Positions 7,701 to 18,265 are shown, numbered from the stretch's first letter. The stretch is 64,000 nt of DNA from Hymenobacter piscis (GCF_018760735.1 NZ_JAHHZN010000005.1:203388-267387); one strand, 5' to 3'. The notes: generated by a model not told the origin, from the letters alone. Program-made: numbers and translations.

Positions 7701-9764
7701 CTACCAAATCTTCACCCGGGCCGAATCGGGGCGGTAGAGTTTGTCGCCGGGCTGCACGTGGAAGGCTTCGTAGAAGGCGGGCACGTCGGCGAAGGGGCCG
7801 TTGATGCGGTACTGGGCGGGCGAGTGCACATCGGTGAGGATGGCCTGGGCCAGGCGCTCGTCGCGCTGGTGCACCTGCCAGCCCAGGGCGTAGCCCAGGA
7901 AGTAGCGCTGCACCGGCGTGAGCCCCCCGATTTTCTCGCCCTTCTTGTACTGCTCGGTCTTTTTGAAGGCATCGAGCCCGATGACGATGCCGCCCAGGTC
8001 GGCAATGTTCTCCCCGGCCGTGGCCTTGCCGTTGATGTGCAGCGAATCGAGCACGGTGTAGCCGTTGAACTGGCGCACGATGCCCTTCACCCGCGCATCA
8101 AATGCCCGGCGGTCCGCTTTGGTCCACCAGCTGCGCAGGTTGCCCTTCTCGTCGAACTGGCTGCCCTCGTCGTCGAAGCCGTGGGTGAGTTCGTGGCCGA
8201 TGGTGCTGGCCCCCGCGTAGCCATAGATGAGGGCGTCGTCGGCGTCGGCATCGAGCAGGCCGGGAATGGCGAAAATGGCGGCCGGCAGCACAATCTCGTT
8301 GTTGCTGGGGTTGTAGTAGGCGTTGTAGGTCTGGGGCGTCATGCCCCACTCGGTGCGGTCGACGGGCTGGCCCAGCTTGCGGGCCTCGTAGCGGTAGCGC
8401 CACTCGTTGGCCCGCATCACGTTGGCCGCGAAGGACGTGCGGTCAATACGCAGCGAGGAATAGTCCTTCCACTTATCGGGGTAGCCCACCTTGCGGGTGA
8501 TTTTGCTTAGTTTCACCAGGGCCTTCTGCTTGGTGGTGTCGCTCATCCAGTCCAGGGCCCGGATATGCTCCCGGAAGGAGGCTACGATGTTTTCGGTGAG
8601 CTCCTCGTAGCGCTTCTTGGTGGCGGGCGTGAAGTACTCCTGCACGAACAACTGGCCCAGGGCCTCGCCCATGGCGTTTTCCTCGGCGTCGAGCACGCGC
8701 TTCCAGCGGGGGCGCTGCTCCTTGGCGCCCTGCAGCACGGTGCCGTAGAAGCGGAAGTTTTCCTGGTCGAAGTCCTGGCTTAGGGTGGGCGCGTAGGTGT
8801 GCACGAGCTGCCACTGCAGGTAGGCCTGCCAGTCGGCAAGCGGGGCGGTGCGCAGCAGGCGGCCGGCCTCCTGGTAGAACTCGGGCTGACCCACAATCAC
8901 GGTATCGGCCCCCGCGAAGGCCATTTCGGCCAGCCAGGGCTTCCAGTTGAGGCCGGGCGTGAACTCATCCAGCTTCGCCACCGCCATCTTGTTATAGTTG
9001 GCGTAGGGGTCGCGCAGGGCTTCGAGCTTGCGGGAGGCGCCGGCCAGCTTGGTTTCCAGGGCCAGCACGCGCGTCATGTTGGCCCGGGCGGTGGCCGCCT
9101 CCTGGCCCAGCAGCCCGAACATGGTGGTCAGGTGCTTTGCGTATTCCTGACGGATGTTGCGGGTGCGGGCGTCCTGGTTGAAGTAATAGTCGCGGTTGGG
9201 TAGCCCCAGGCCCGCCTGCCAGAGATGGAGGGCCATTTTCTCGCTGTTCTTGGCATCCTGACCCACGTAGCCGCCCACCAGCGCGTTCACGCCCAGCAGC
9301 TGGAGCCGCGCAATGGCGGCCTGCACGCCCTTCACGGTGGTGATGTTCTGGATGCGGGTCAGCTCCTTCCGTAGGGGCTCCAGGCCCTGGCGGTCGATGG
9401 CGGCGCTGTCCATGCCGGCGGCCCAGAAATCCCCGATTTTCTGCTGGGCCGTGCCGGTGGCGGCATTGGCCCGGGCGGCCTCCTGGTTGAGCTGGCGCAG
9501 ACGCCCGTATATCTCGTTCTGCACCTCCTTGCCAATGCCCCAGTTGCTCTCCGAAGCCGGAATGGGGTGGCCCTTGAACCAGGCCCCGTTGGCGTAGCGG
9601 TAGAAGTCGTCGCCGGGGCGCACGGTGGTATCGAGGTTGGCCTGAATCAGATCGGGCCTGTTGGCGGGGTCGGAGGAGCTACCGGAGTTGCAGGCGGTCA
9701 GGGCCAAACCCAGCAGGGGCAGGGCCAGCCGCCAGGGTCGGCGGGCAGGGAAGGGAGAAGGCAT
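7701..9764 (-). CDS. M13 family zinc metallopeptidase, lipoprotein (neprilysin/PepO-like)
   Basis: Start set at 9764, which yields a lipoprotein leader (MPSPFPARRPWRLALPLLGLALTAC); upstream codons add an unlikely N-terminus. The 687-residue length is normal for M13. The zinc site IGHELTHGFDDEG (about residue 520) and the downstream GENIADLGG motif supplying the third ligand (about 580) are intact, as is the substrate-binding NAYYNP segment before them. The N-terminal half carries the M13_N pattern (DDFYRYANGAWFKGHPIP). These enzymes cleave short peptides. Here it is probably anchored in the periplasmic or surface leaflet and used in peptide scavenging. Confidence 0.93.
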   Translation of the reverse strand: MPSPFPARRPWRLALPLLGLALTACNSGSSSDPANRPDLIQANLDTTVRPGDDFYRYANGAWFKGHPIPASESNWGIGKEVQNEIYGRLRQLNQEAARANAATGTAQQKIGDFWAAGMDSAAIDRQGLEPLRKELTRIQNITTVKGVQAAIARLQLLGVNALVGGYVGQDAKNSEKMALHLWQAGLGLPNRDYYFNQDARTRNIRQEYAKHLTTMFGLLGQEAATARANMTRVLALETKLAGASRKLEALRDPYANYNKMAVAKLDEFTPGLNWKPWLAEMAFAGADTVIVGQPEFYQEAGRLLRTAPLADWQAYLQWQLVHTYAPTLSQDFDQENFRFYGTVLQGAKEQRPRWKRVLDAEENAMGEALGQLFVQEYFTPATKKRYEELTENIVASFREHIRALDWMSDTTKQKALVKLSKITRKVGYPDKWKDYSSLRIDRTSFAANVMRANEWRYRYEARKLGQPVDRTEWGMTPQTYNAYYNPSNNEIVLPAAIFAIPGLLDADADDALIYGYAGASTIGHELTHGFDDEGSQFDEKGNLRSWWTKADRRAFDARVKGIVRQFNGYTVLDSLHINGKATAGENIADLGGIVIGLDAFKKTEQYKKGEKIGGLTPVQRYFLGYALGWQVHQRDERLAQAILTDVHSPAQYRINGPFADVPAFYEAFHVQPGDKLYRPDSARVKIW

Positions 9765-9892
9765 AAGCAGAAGGGTAGGGATGAGAACTCGGGCGAATGT
9801 AGCGCGGCGCGCCCATTTGCCGTACGCCCCCATAGACTCCCGCTCCCGCGTCTCCGTTGCCTTCTTGCCTTCTTCCCTTCTTCCCTTCTTCC

Positions 9893-10324
9893 ATGACCCT
9901 GGCCCACCTGCTGCTGCTCAACTTCGGCCTCGCCGCCTACCTCACCGGCCTCATCTGGACGGTGCAACTGGTGCACTACCCCGGTTTCGCCCGCGTGGAG
10001 CCCGCGCAGTTCGAGCAGTTTCACCGGGAGCATTCGGCCCGCATCAGCTGGGTGGTGATGGCCCCGATGCTGCTGGAGCTGGGCGCGGCCGGGTGGCTGG
10101 CCTGGGAGGGCGAGGCGCTGGGCGCAACGGCCCGTTGGGGGCAGCTGGGGCTGGTGGGGCTGGTGTGGGCCAGCACGTTCTTCATCACCGTGCCCTTCCA
10201 CAACCGCCTCGCCCGCGGCTACAACTACGTGGTCATCGACGGGCTGGTGCGCACCAACTGGCCCCGCACCCTGGCCTGGACCGCCCGCGCCGGGTGGCTG
10301 CTTTTCTTGACGTGGAGAAGCTAA
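9893..10324 (+). CDS. Four-helix integral membrane protein of unknown function
   Basis: Start at 9893 puts the first residues (MTLAHLLLLNFGLAAYLTG) directly into transmembrane helix 1; a longer frame from 9857 reads through a pyrimidine-rich leader. The 143-residue product has about four hydrophobic helices (near residues 3-25, 45-65, 80-98 and 122-140). A conserved-looking VHYPGFARV segment follows helix 1 and a PFHNRLARGYN segment follows helix 3, resembling DUF1772/anthrone-oxygenase-like membrane proteins. No catalytic residues can be named with confidence. Confidence 0.75.
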   Translation: MTLAHLLLLNFGLAAYLTGLIWTVQLVHYPGFARVEPAQFEQFHREHSARISWVVMAPMLLELGAAGWLAWEGEALGATARWGQLGLVGLVWASTFFITVPFHNRLARGYNYVVIDGLVRTNWPRTLAWTARAGWLLFLTWRS

Positions 10325-10473
10325 TGTGGAGAATGTGAGAAATGTGTTGAATGTGCGCGTTACGCCATCATCCGCTTACATTTACTTATCGTTCTCGCAC
10401 GCATCACATCTACCATATTCAGCACATTCCCCCACATTTACCACATCCCCACATTTATCACATTTGTAAAATC
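10325..10473. repeat. Intergenic repeat cluster with AATGTG/CACATT units
   Basis: Left part: gaatgtgagaaatgtgttgaatgtg. Right part: several cacatt units (cagcacattcccccacattt, then further copies). Together they form an imperfect inverted repeat. The same family occurs at 48610-48731. It directly precedes the ArfB-like gene. Confidence 0.65.
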
Positions 10474-10881
10474 ATGCTGCCTCCCGCCCCCGATTTCCTG
10501 CCCGAATTGCAATTTCAGACCAGCCGCAGCAGCGGGCCGGGCGGGCAGAACGTGAATAAGGTGGAAAGCCGGGTGGAGCTGCGCTTCCGGGTGGCCGATT
10601 CCCAACTGCTCACCGACGAGCAGAAGCAGACGCTCCTCGAAAAGCTGGCTTCCCGCCTCACCGCCGAAGGCGAGCTGCTGGTAACGGCCCAGGAAGACCG
10701 CAGCCAGCTCCGCAACCGCGAAACGGCGCTGCTCAAGTTCCACCAGCTGCTCACCAAAACCCTGCACAAGCCCAAGGCCCGCCGCCCCACCAAACCCAGC
10801 AAAGGTGCCGTCCGCCAGCGCCTGGAATCCAAAAAGAAGCACGGCGACAAAAAGTCCAACCGCGGCCGGGTGGATTTCTAG
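10474..10881 (+). CDS. arfB: Alternative ribosome-rescue factor, ArfB/YaeJ-like (GGQ peptidyl-tRNA hydrolase)
   Basis: This 135-residue protein is the usual size for ArfB and has the release-factor catalytic motif SSGPGGQNVNKVESRVELRF, with GGQ at residues 23-25. It has no stop-codon-recognition domain. The C-terminal ~35 residues are very basic (PKARRPTKPSKGAVRQRLESKKKHGDKK), the tail that ArfB inserts into the empty mRNA channel of stalled ribosomes. It hydrolyses peptidyl-tRNA on non-stop complexes. The first ATG after the repeat cluster (10474) is chosen; the longer frame from 10351 reads through repeats. Confidence 0.9.
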   Translation: MLPPAPDFLPELQFQTSRSSGPGGQNVNKVESRVELRFRVADSQLLTDEQKQTLLEKLASRLTAEGELLVTAQEDRSQLRNRETALLKFHQLLTKTLHKPKARRPTKPSKGAVRQRLESKKKHGDKKSNRGRVDF

Positions 10882-10892
10882 GGCCGCTTGTC

Positions 10893-11031
10893 AGCAAGCA
10901 GAACGTCATTCTGAGCGCAGCCGAGGAATCTCGCGTGCTGAGGTCGTTAGAATAAGTCAACCTCAGCGCGCGTTATTCTTCGGCTGCGGCTGCGGTTCCG
11001 CCTTCGCTCGGAATAACGTTCTGCTTGGCCT
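10893..11031. repeat. Intergenic inverted repeat, GTCATTCCGAGCG family (second copy)
   Basis: Left arm contains agaacgtcattctgagcgcagccgaggaatct split by small changes. The right arm ends in gctcggaataacgttct and has an internal duplication of ggctgcggctgcgg. Same family as 7538-7672. It lies between the convergent ArfB-like and MgtE genes. Confidence 0.7.
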
Positions 11032-11068
11032 GTGTTGTTGCGGGGAGCTTCAGCTTGCTGCTTCTAGC

Positions 11069-12454
<1,386 letters not shown>

Positions 12455-12519
12455 GAAGTCGGAAAAGGCGTGTTTCTCGCTAGGCAGAAGGCGTTGGTGA
12501 AGCGGCTGGAACCGGCGCG

Positions 12520-12527
12520 CAAAAGTA
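12520..12527 (-). promoter_or_regulatory. -7 box TACTTTTG upstream of mgtE
   Basis: Reads TACTTTTG on the minus strand, an exact TAnnTTTG match, 66 nt before the mgtE start codon. No -33 TTG at the usual spacing is visible. Confidence 0.35.
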
Positions 12528-12635
12528 CGGCTTTCCGGGGCCAATCGGTTGCGGGAGCCGGAACTTTCTGCCCGCCGCCGCCCGGGGCCGCCGCCGTTAT
12601 TTTCGGGGTCCGGCGCAGTTTCCCGGCGCCCGGAG

Positions 12636-12665
12636 TTGCCGAATTGCGGGCAGCGCGTACTTTTG
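12636..12665 (+). promoter_or_regulatory. Bacteroidota promoter of the cyanophycinase gene
   Basis: TTG at 12636-12638, a 19-nt spacer and TACTTTTG at 12658-12665 match the -33/-7 consensus exactly. The start codon at 12689 lies 23 nt downstream. Confidence 0.6.
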
Positions 12666-12688
12666 GCCGTCCTTCCCGCTGCCTTTCT

Positions 12689-13507
12689 ATGTCTGAGTCT
12701 TCCGTTGCCCCGCCGCTCGGCACCCTCGTCGCCCTCGGCGGCGGCGACGACGATGCGATGCTGGCCCTGCTCTGCGACCTGCTGCCGGGCCCCGATACGC
12801 CGGTGGAAATCATTACGGTAGCCTCCTGGCGCAACGCCGACCGCACGGCCGCCGCCTACGAGAAGTCGTTCCGGGAGCTGGGCTGCGCCGTGGCCCGCCA
12901 CCTGCCCATCAACGAGCACCACCCCGCCGACTCGCCCTCGGCCCTGCGCCGCCTGCGCCGGGCGGGCCTCGTGTTCTTCAGCGGCGGCGACCAGGAGCGC
13001 ATCACCGATTTTCTCAAGGGTACCGAGTTCCTGCGCCTCCTGCACGAGCGCTACCAGCAGGAAGCCGACTTTATGGTGGCCGGCACCAGCGCCGGGGCCG
13101 CCGCCCTCACCGAGCAGATGCTGGTGGAAGGCTACGGCTGGCGGGCCCTGCGCAAGGGCGGCATCCAGACGGCCGCCGGCCTCAGCCTGCTGCCCCGCCT
13201 GTTCATCGACCAGCATTTTGCCGAGCGCGGCCGCTTCGGCCGCCTGGCTCACGCCCTGCTGGCCCACCCGGCCTACCTGGGCATCGGGCTGGCCGAGGAA
13301 ACCGGCCTGATTGTGCGCGGCGGGCAGCAGGCCGAGGTGTTCGGCGACGGCGTGGCCACCGTTATGGACGGGCGCCACCTGCACGGCAGTAACCTGGGCC
13401 GCATCGGGCGGGGCGAGCCCGTGAGCGGGCAGGGCCTGCGCGTGCACCTGCTCGTGGCCGGCCAGCACCTGAACCTGCTGACCCGGGAGGTGGCCGATTC
13501 CCGCTAA
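12689..13507 (+). CDS. Cyanophycinase (peptidase family S51)
   Basis: Start at 12689 follows a consensus promoter by 23 nt and gives 272 residues, the family length. The nucleophile Ser134 lies in AGTSAGAAAL, the S51 nucleophile-elbow motif, and the preceding FFSGGDQERI loop is also characteristic. A DGVATVMDG strand and an LRVHLLV segment close the fold. Cyanophycinase hydrolyses the Asp-Arg polymer cyanophycin to beta-Asp-Arg dipeptides. No cyanophycin synthetase or isoaspartyl dipeptidase is next to it here. It could therefore scavenge external polymer or act on another beta-aspartyl peptide. It is divergent from mgtE. Confidence 0.88.
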   Translation: MSESSVAPPLGTLVALGGGDDDAMLALLCDLLPGPDTPVEIITVASWRNADRTAAAYEKSFRELGCAVARHLPINEHHPADSPSALRRLRRAGLVFFSGGDQERITDFLKGTEFLRLLHERYQQEADFMVAGTSAGAAALTEQMLVEGYGWRALRKGGIQTAAGLSLLPRLFIDQHFAERGRFGRLAHALLAHPAYLGIGLAEETGLIVRGGQQAEVFGDGVATVMDGRHLHGSNLGRIGRGEPVSGQGLRVHLLVAGQHLNLLTREVADSR

Positions 13508-13681
13508 CTTGCTCCTGAAATCCGCGGCCCGGGCTGCTGGCCCCACCAAACCCCTGAGCGAGTACTCACCAACCCGAAAAATAACGCCGGTCAAATTTGT
13601 TCGGCGTGCCGACTAAATCATTCTCTTTTTCCTACATTTAGGCCCTTGACCCCCTAAATTCTCACTCATCTCACTCTTTGT

Positions 13682-14929
13682 ATGAAATTCAAGTCTCTAC
13701 TTCTTGCAGGAAGTGCGTTGCTTACGGGTACCGCGGCCTCGGCGGGTGGCTATCAGGTGACGCTGGCCGGGCAGAAAAACAACGGCATGGGCGGCGTGGG
13801 CGTGGGCCTTTCCCTCGACCAGGCGGCCATGTTCTACAACCCCGGCGCGCTGGCCATGGTGAAAGACCGCGGTATTCAGCTGGGGGTGAATGCCACGCTG
13901 GCCCGCAACGCGTTTGTGGCCGAAGGCAGCAACCAGCAGCGGGAACTGCGTAATTCCATTACCACGCCCCTGAACTTTTACGCCGGCTTCGGGCCCGCCG
14001 AAGGGAAATTCCGCGCCGGTATTGCCGTGTACACCCCCTTCGGCAGCAAGCTGCAGTACGCCGACGGCTGGGAAGGCCGCACGTCGCTGACGGATATTGA
14101 CCTGAAGTCGATTTTCGTGCAGCCCACCGTCAGCTACGCCATCAGCGACAAGCTCAGCGTGGGTGCCGGCCTGGTGGTACTGGCCTACGGGGCGGTTAAT
14201 CTGCAGCGCGATGTGCCCTTGCCCGACGGTTTCGGCCACGTGGAGCTCGACGGCAAAGCCGATACCAAGCTGGGCTTCAACGCCGGCATCTTCTTCAAGC
14301 CCTCCGAGAAGCTGAGCCTGGGCATCAACTACCGTTCGAAAATTGACGCCGTCGTAAAAGATGGGGACGTGACGTTCACCGGCATTCCGGCCACGTTCTC
14401 CTCGCGCTTCGAGGCGACCAAGTTTGGCGCTACCCTGCCCCTGGTGGCCACGACCAGCGTCGGTATCGGCATCATGCCCACCGAAAACCTGACCATTGGT
14501 TTCGACGTGAACCTGGCCCAGTGGAGCAAGTACCGCACCCTGCGCTTCGACTTCGACAAGCAGGTGAATGGCTCGACGGTAAGCGAATCGCGCCGGGAGT
14601 ACCAGGATGCGCTGACTTTCCGCCTGGGGGGGCAGTACAAGCTCACCAGCGGCCTGACCCTGCGCGCCGGTGGCTCGTACGATGAGAGCCCCGTAAAAGA
14701 CGGTTTCGTGACCCCCGAAACGCCCGACAACGACCGCCTCAGCGGCACGCTTGGCGCTTCGTACGCGTTCGGCAAGTTCGGCGTGGATCTGTCGGCCCAG
14801 TACGTGAGCATCAAGAAGCGCACCCAGACCCAGCAGGAGCTGCTCAACAACGGGACCACGGACCGCATTGCCGGCACCTACAAAACCAACATCGTGATTC
14901 CCGGCATCGGCCTGAATTACACTTTCTAA
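13682..14929 (+). CDS. OmpP1/FadL-family outer-membrane transporter
   Basis: This 415-residue protein has a signal peptide (MKFKSLLLAGSALLTGTAASA) and the FadL N-terminal hatch motif (GGYQVTLAGQKNNGMGG, then DQAAMFYNPGAL, an NPA-like element). The rest is a 14-strand-type barrel ending in Tyr-Thr-Phe. FadL proteins pass long-chain fatty acids and other hydrophobic molecules across the outer membrane by lateral diffusion. The SGNH hydrolase gene begins 21 bp after its stop, so the two are almost certainly co-transcribed: the hydrolase could release acyl chains that the porin imports. Confidence 0.92.
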   Translation: MKFKSLLLAGSALLTGTAASAGGYQVTLAGQKNNGMGGVGVGLSLDQAAMFYNPGALAMVKDRGIQLGVNATLARNAFVAEGSNQQRELRNSITTPLNFYAGFGPAEGKFRAGIAVYTPFGSKLQYADGWEGRTSLTDIDLKSIFVQPTVSYAISDKLSVGAGLVVLAYGAVNLQRDVPLPDGFGHVELDGKADTKLGFNAGIFFKPSEKLSLGINYRSKIDAVVKDGDVTFTGIPATFSSRFEATKFGATLPLVATTSVGIGIMPTENLTIGFDVNLAQWSKYRTLRFDFDKQVNGSTVSESRREYQDALTFRLGGQYKLTSGLTLRAGGSYDESPVKDGFVTPETPDNDRLSGTLGASYAFGKFGVDLSAQYVSIKKRTQTQQELLNNGTTDRIAGTYKTNIVIPGIGLNYTF

Positions 14930-14950
14930 CCTCGTCTCACGCACTGCCCC

Positions 14951-16402
14951 ATGAATACTTCTATTTTCTTCCGTAAAGCCGCGCCCCTGGCGTTTCTGGC
15001 CGGACTGGGACTCACGGCCTGTCAGCCGGACCTGGAAAACGATGTTAAGCCCAGCAGCGGGAGCGTCGACTTCTCAAAATATATTGCCGTCGGCAACTCG
15101 CTAACGGCCGGGTTTTCTGATGGTGGCCTATACCTGTCGGGTCAGCAACAATCTTACCCCGCCATTCTGGCCCAGCAGCTCAAAACAGTAGGTGGCGGCG
15201 AGTTCGTACAGCCCTTGTTTAATGCGCCAAATCAGGAAAACGGCTCCGGCTACCTGCGACTGGCCGGCTTCACGCCCACCGGTTCGCCCATCACGGCTAG
15301 TGTAAGCACTAACCTGGCCCTGCGCCAGGGCGCCGCGCCGGGTCGGCCGCTGTATACCAAATACACCGACCCAATCAACAATCTGGGGGTACCCGGCATT
15401 CGCCTATCGGATATTGAAACGCCGGGCTACGGCAGCATGCTGGGTAACCCGTATTTCGAGCGGATTACGCCTGATAATCAGCCACTCCAGACCTACCTGG
15501 AACGCGTGACGGCCTCAAAACCAACCTTTTTTACCAACTGGTTGGGTAACAACGATGTGCTGGGATTCGCTACTGCCGGGGGAGCTGCTAGCTTCCTGAC
15601 GCCTACTGCGGATTTTGAGGACAAGAACTCCAAGCTCATCAATGCCCTGACGGCTGATGGCGCCAAGGGGGTAGTAGCTACTATCCCGGATGTGACCAAT
15701 ATTCCGTTCTTTACCACGGTAGGACCTGTGTTCCGGGCCACGTTGGAAGCTGCCCAAGTACCAGCTGTCGTTGTTACAACAGGTGGCTTCTCTGCCACAC
15801 CAGGTGCTCCCCCTGCCCGTAAGGTAATTCCTGTTAATACAATTCGTAACGCTAACGGGTCTTCAGGAAACCAACTGTTTACCCTGACGGCATCTCCCTA
15901 TCTGGCTCTCTTTGGGATGCCAAACAATGGCCGCGCGTGGCGTGATGTATACAAGCAGGCTCAGCCTGCGCTGCCCGCTTTTGTGACGCTGGAGCTGTTC
16001 CTGCAACTGCAAGGTATTGATACAGTGCAGGCCTTTGGAGCTAGTGCCGCTCACCCCATTCCGAGCACCTTGGTACTCGATGACGTTGAGCAAGGACTCG
16101 TCAGAACAGCTACCACGGCATTCAATAAGGCCATCAAAGACAAAGCAGCCGAAAAAGGCCTAGGTGTATTCGATGCTAATGCCTTCTTCTCCCGCGTCGC
16201 GGCCCGTGGTATCGTAACGAACGGGGTCAACAACACGGCTGCTTTTATCAGCGGCAACCTGTTCTCGCTGGATGGGGTGCATCCCACGCCCCGCGGCTAC
16301 GCCATCGTGGCTAACGAAATGATTCAGGTAATCAACAGCACCTACGGCGCGAAGGTCCCGACCGTAAACGCCAACGATTACCGGGGCGTAGATTTCCCGT
16401 AA
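14951..16402 (+). CDS. SGNH/GDSL-type hydrolase, lipoprotein
   Basis: This 483-residue protein has a lipobox (GLTAC, Cys24). The nucleophile block is IAVGNSLTAG, a GNSL variant of GDSL with Ser50. LGNNDVLG (about residue 197) supplies the Asn/oxyanion block, and LDGVHPTPRGYAI (about 440) the Asp-His pair, so all four SGNH blocks are present. Length exceeds a minimal SGNH domain because of insertions between blocks. It likely cleaves ester bonds (lipids or acylated glycans) at the cell surface or in the periplasm and works with the FadL-like porin immediately upstream. Codon usage in the middle of the gene is somewhat less G+C-biased than its neighbours. Confidence 0.88.
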   Translation: MNTSIFFRKAAPLAFLAGLGLTACQPDLENDVKPSSGSVDFSKYIAVGNSLTAGFSDGGLYLSGQQQSYPAILAQQLKTVGGGEFVQPLFNAPNQENGSGYLRLAGFTPTGSPITASVSTNLALRQGAAPGRPLYTKYTDPINNLGVPGIRLSDIETPGYGSMLGNPYFERITPDNQPLQTYLERVTASKPTFFTNWLGNNDVLGFATAGGAASFLTPTADFEDKNSKLINALTADGAKGVVATIPDVTNIPFFTTVGPVFRATLEAAQVPAVVVTTGGFSATPGAPPARKVIPVNTIRNANGSSGNQLFTLTASPYLALFGMPNNGRAWRDVYKQAQPALPAFVTLELFLQLQGIDTVQAFGASAAHPIPSTLVLDDVEQGLVRTATTAFNKAIKDKAAEKGLGVFDANAFFSRVAARGIVTNGVNNTAAFISGNLFSLDGVHPTPRGYAIVANEMIQVINSTYGAKVPTVNANDYRGVDFP

Positions 16403-16425
16403 GGTCTGCCCTTTCCGGAAAAGCA

Positions 16426-16463
16426 AAAGCTCCCGCCTCAACCTGAGGCGGGAGCTTTTTTTG
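16426..16463. terminator. Intrinsic terminator after the fadL-like/SGNH operon
   Basis: Stem agctcccgcctca (16428-16440), loop acc, complement 16444-16456, then a run of seven T. An A run before the left arm also allows termination of the convergent YpdA-like gene. Confidence 0.9.
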
Positions 16464-16478
16464 TGCAGTTTCCACTCA

Positions 16479-17492
16479 TTACAGCTGTACCGTCTGCACC
16501 ACGTCGGGTAGGGTGGGGGCGGCTTCGCCGGCCAGGCGGGCGGCAATAAGCTGGGCGTGGTAGCGGCCGTTTTCAATAAACCAGCGGCTGGTGTTAAGCC
16601 CCCCGCAGACGGTGCCGGCTAGGTAGAGGCCGGGGCGGTTGGTTTCCAGCGTGTCGGGATGGTGCGTCGGCGTGCGGGCGGCATCGGCTCCGCAGGTGAT
16701 GCCCAGGGTGGCCAGAAACGAGAAATCGGGGTGGTAGCCGGTGAGGGCGTATACGTGCTGAGCGGGCAGGGTGCGCGGGCCTTCCGGCGTATTTACCTCC
16801 ACCGCATCGGGCGTGATGCGCGCCACGGTGCTGTTGAACAGGCAGCCGATGCGGCCCTCCTGGATGCGGTTTACCAGGTCGGGCCGGATCCAGTACTTCA
16901 CCGACTCGCTGATGTCGGGGCCGCGCACGACCAGGGTGGGGCGGGCGCCGGCGCGCAGCAGCTGCAACGCGGCTTTGGCCGAGGAGTTCTTGGCCCCGAT
17001 AACGACCACGTCCTGGTCGGCGTGGGCGTAGGGCTCCTTGTAGTAGTGCGTGACGTGGGGCAGGTCTTCGCCGGGCACGCCCAGCAGGTTGGGCACGTCG
17101 TAGAAGCCGGTGGCCACCACCACGAAGCGCGCCCCGAGGCGGCCCTTTTCGGTCACGACGGTAAAATCTCCCTGCTCGCCTTCGAGGCCTAGCACCCGCT
17201 CGTAGAGGCGGAGCGGGAGCTTTTCGGTTTGCGCTACGCGGCGGTAGTAGTCGAGGGCGTCTTCGCGCAGGGGCTTGTAGTGCAGCGTCGTCATGGGGTG
17301 GCCCCCGATTTCGAGCAGCTCGGGCGTGGAGAAGAACTCCATGTTGGTGGGGTAGCCGATGATGGAATTCACCAGCGCGCCCTTGTCCAGCACGCACACC
17401 GAGAGGCCGCGCCGCTGCACTTCCAGCCCGCAGGCCAGCCCCACCGGCCCGGCCCCAATCACTACTACATCAAAAGAAACGAGGGTTGTCAT
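16479..17492 (-). CDS. YpdA-family FAD/NAD(P)-dependent thiol reductase (bacillithiol disulfide reductase-like)
   Basis: This 337-residue flavoprotein has two Rossmann motifs: VVVIGAGPVGLACGLE at the N-terminus for FAD and VVVIGAKNSSAKAAL (about 165-180) for NADPH. It also has the late FAD-binding RPGLYLAGTVCGG segment. There is no CxxC redox pair, unlike thioredoxin reductase. The NSIIGYPTNMEFFSTPELLEIGG block is the hallmark of YpdA. In bacillithiol-using bacteria YpdA reduces bacillithiol disulfide; Bacteroidota with bacillithiol genes often carry it. The other bacillithiol genes are not in this window. Confidence 0.88.
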   Translation of the reverse strand: MTTLVSFDVVVIGAGPVGLACGLEVQRRGLSVCVLDKGALVNSIIGYPTNMEFFSTPELLEIGGHPMTTLHYKPLREDALDYYRRVAQTEKLPLRLYERVLGLEGEQGDFTVVTEKGRLGARFVVVATGFYDVPNLLGVPGEDLPHVTHYYKEPYAHADQDVVVIGAKNSSAKAALQLLRAGARPTLVVRGPDISESVKYWIRPDLVNRIQEGRIGCLFNSTVARITPDAVEVNTPEGPRTLPAQHVYALTGYHPDFSFLATLGITCGADAARTPTHHPDTLETNRPGLYLAGTVCGGLNTSRWFIENGRYHAQLIAARLAGEAAPTLPDVVQTVQL

Positions 17493-17743
17493 AGAGTACT
17501 TCTACCGCCGAAGGGGGACGCATGTTTGCTGCTCCCGAATGGTTTTTCCGGCTCCGGTAAAATAATGTGGCGAGCCGCCGCCGCCGATGGCGGATTTTTC
17601 CCCACCCTTCCTATCTTCGTGCCGCAAGTGATAGGTAAGAGTCAGCAGTATAGTTAGCGCATCCGTATTTTTTTCGAAGTCATACTAAACAGAAAGCCCG
17701 TGCCTATCACGCGCGTTTTCATCCATCTTTTTTTATCCTATCA

Positions 17744-18217
17744 ATGAAACGTATTTCATTCCTTGCCCTGGCGGTTGCCGCCAGCAGTGCTTTTGTGGGT
17801 TGCAGCAGCGACAACAAATCGGAAGACCCCACTCCTAAAACCAAAGCCGAGATGCTGGCCGCTCACGATTGGATCATGACCGGGGCGGAAGTTACGGTGA
17901 GCGGCCAAACAGTGGATGCCTACCAGGTGGGCATGTTCGAGGACTGCGAGAAGGATGACTTCTACCACTTCGTGAACACCAGCAATGGCGGCACCTACAC
18001 GCTCAACGAGAATACCAACGTGTGCAGCCCATCGGGGGCCGAAGCCGGCACCTGGGCGTTGAATTCGGATCAGACCAAACTCACTCTCACCGCGCAGGGC
18101 AGTCAGGCCGAAGAAAGCACCATTACCGAGCTGACGGACTCGTCGCTGAAAGTAACCGGAACAGTGGATTTCCTGGGTACTCCCCTCACCATGACGCTCT
18201 CCTTTAAAGCAAAGTAA
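17744..18217 (+). CDS. Lipocalin-like lipoprotein, first of a paralogous pair
   Basis: This 157-residue lipoprotein has its lipobox at FVGC (Cys20). After an acidic/charged linker it shows the lipocalin-like pattern of Bacteroidota lipoproteins: a helix (KAEMLAAHDWIMTGAEV), then strands with CEKDDFYHF, TYTLNENTNVC, GTWALNSDQTKLTLT and ESTITELTDSSLKVTGTV. Two Cys (in CEKDD and NVCSP) could form a disulfide. The following gene encodes a clear paralogue in the same order 48 bp downstream. Ligand and function are unknown. The 251-bp gap upstream contains a TATCTTCG octamer (17612-17619) but nothing else I recognise. Confidence 0.82.
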   Translation: MKRISFLALAVAASSAFVGCSSDNKSEDPTPKTKAEMLAAHDWIMTGAEVTVSGQTVDAYQVGMFEDCEKDDFYHFVNTSNGGTYTLNENTNVCSPSGAEAGTWALNSDQTKLTLTAQGSQAEESTITELTDSSLKVTGTVDFLGTPLTMTLSFKAK

Positions 18218-18265
18218 GCAGGCTGTTTTAACTACTTCCCCTCAATAGAATTGTACGTTAGTATC

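Noticed and set aside
12455..13594. N-terminal extension of the mgtE frame
   Set aside because: It is antisense to cyanophycinase; the family start is at 12454.
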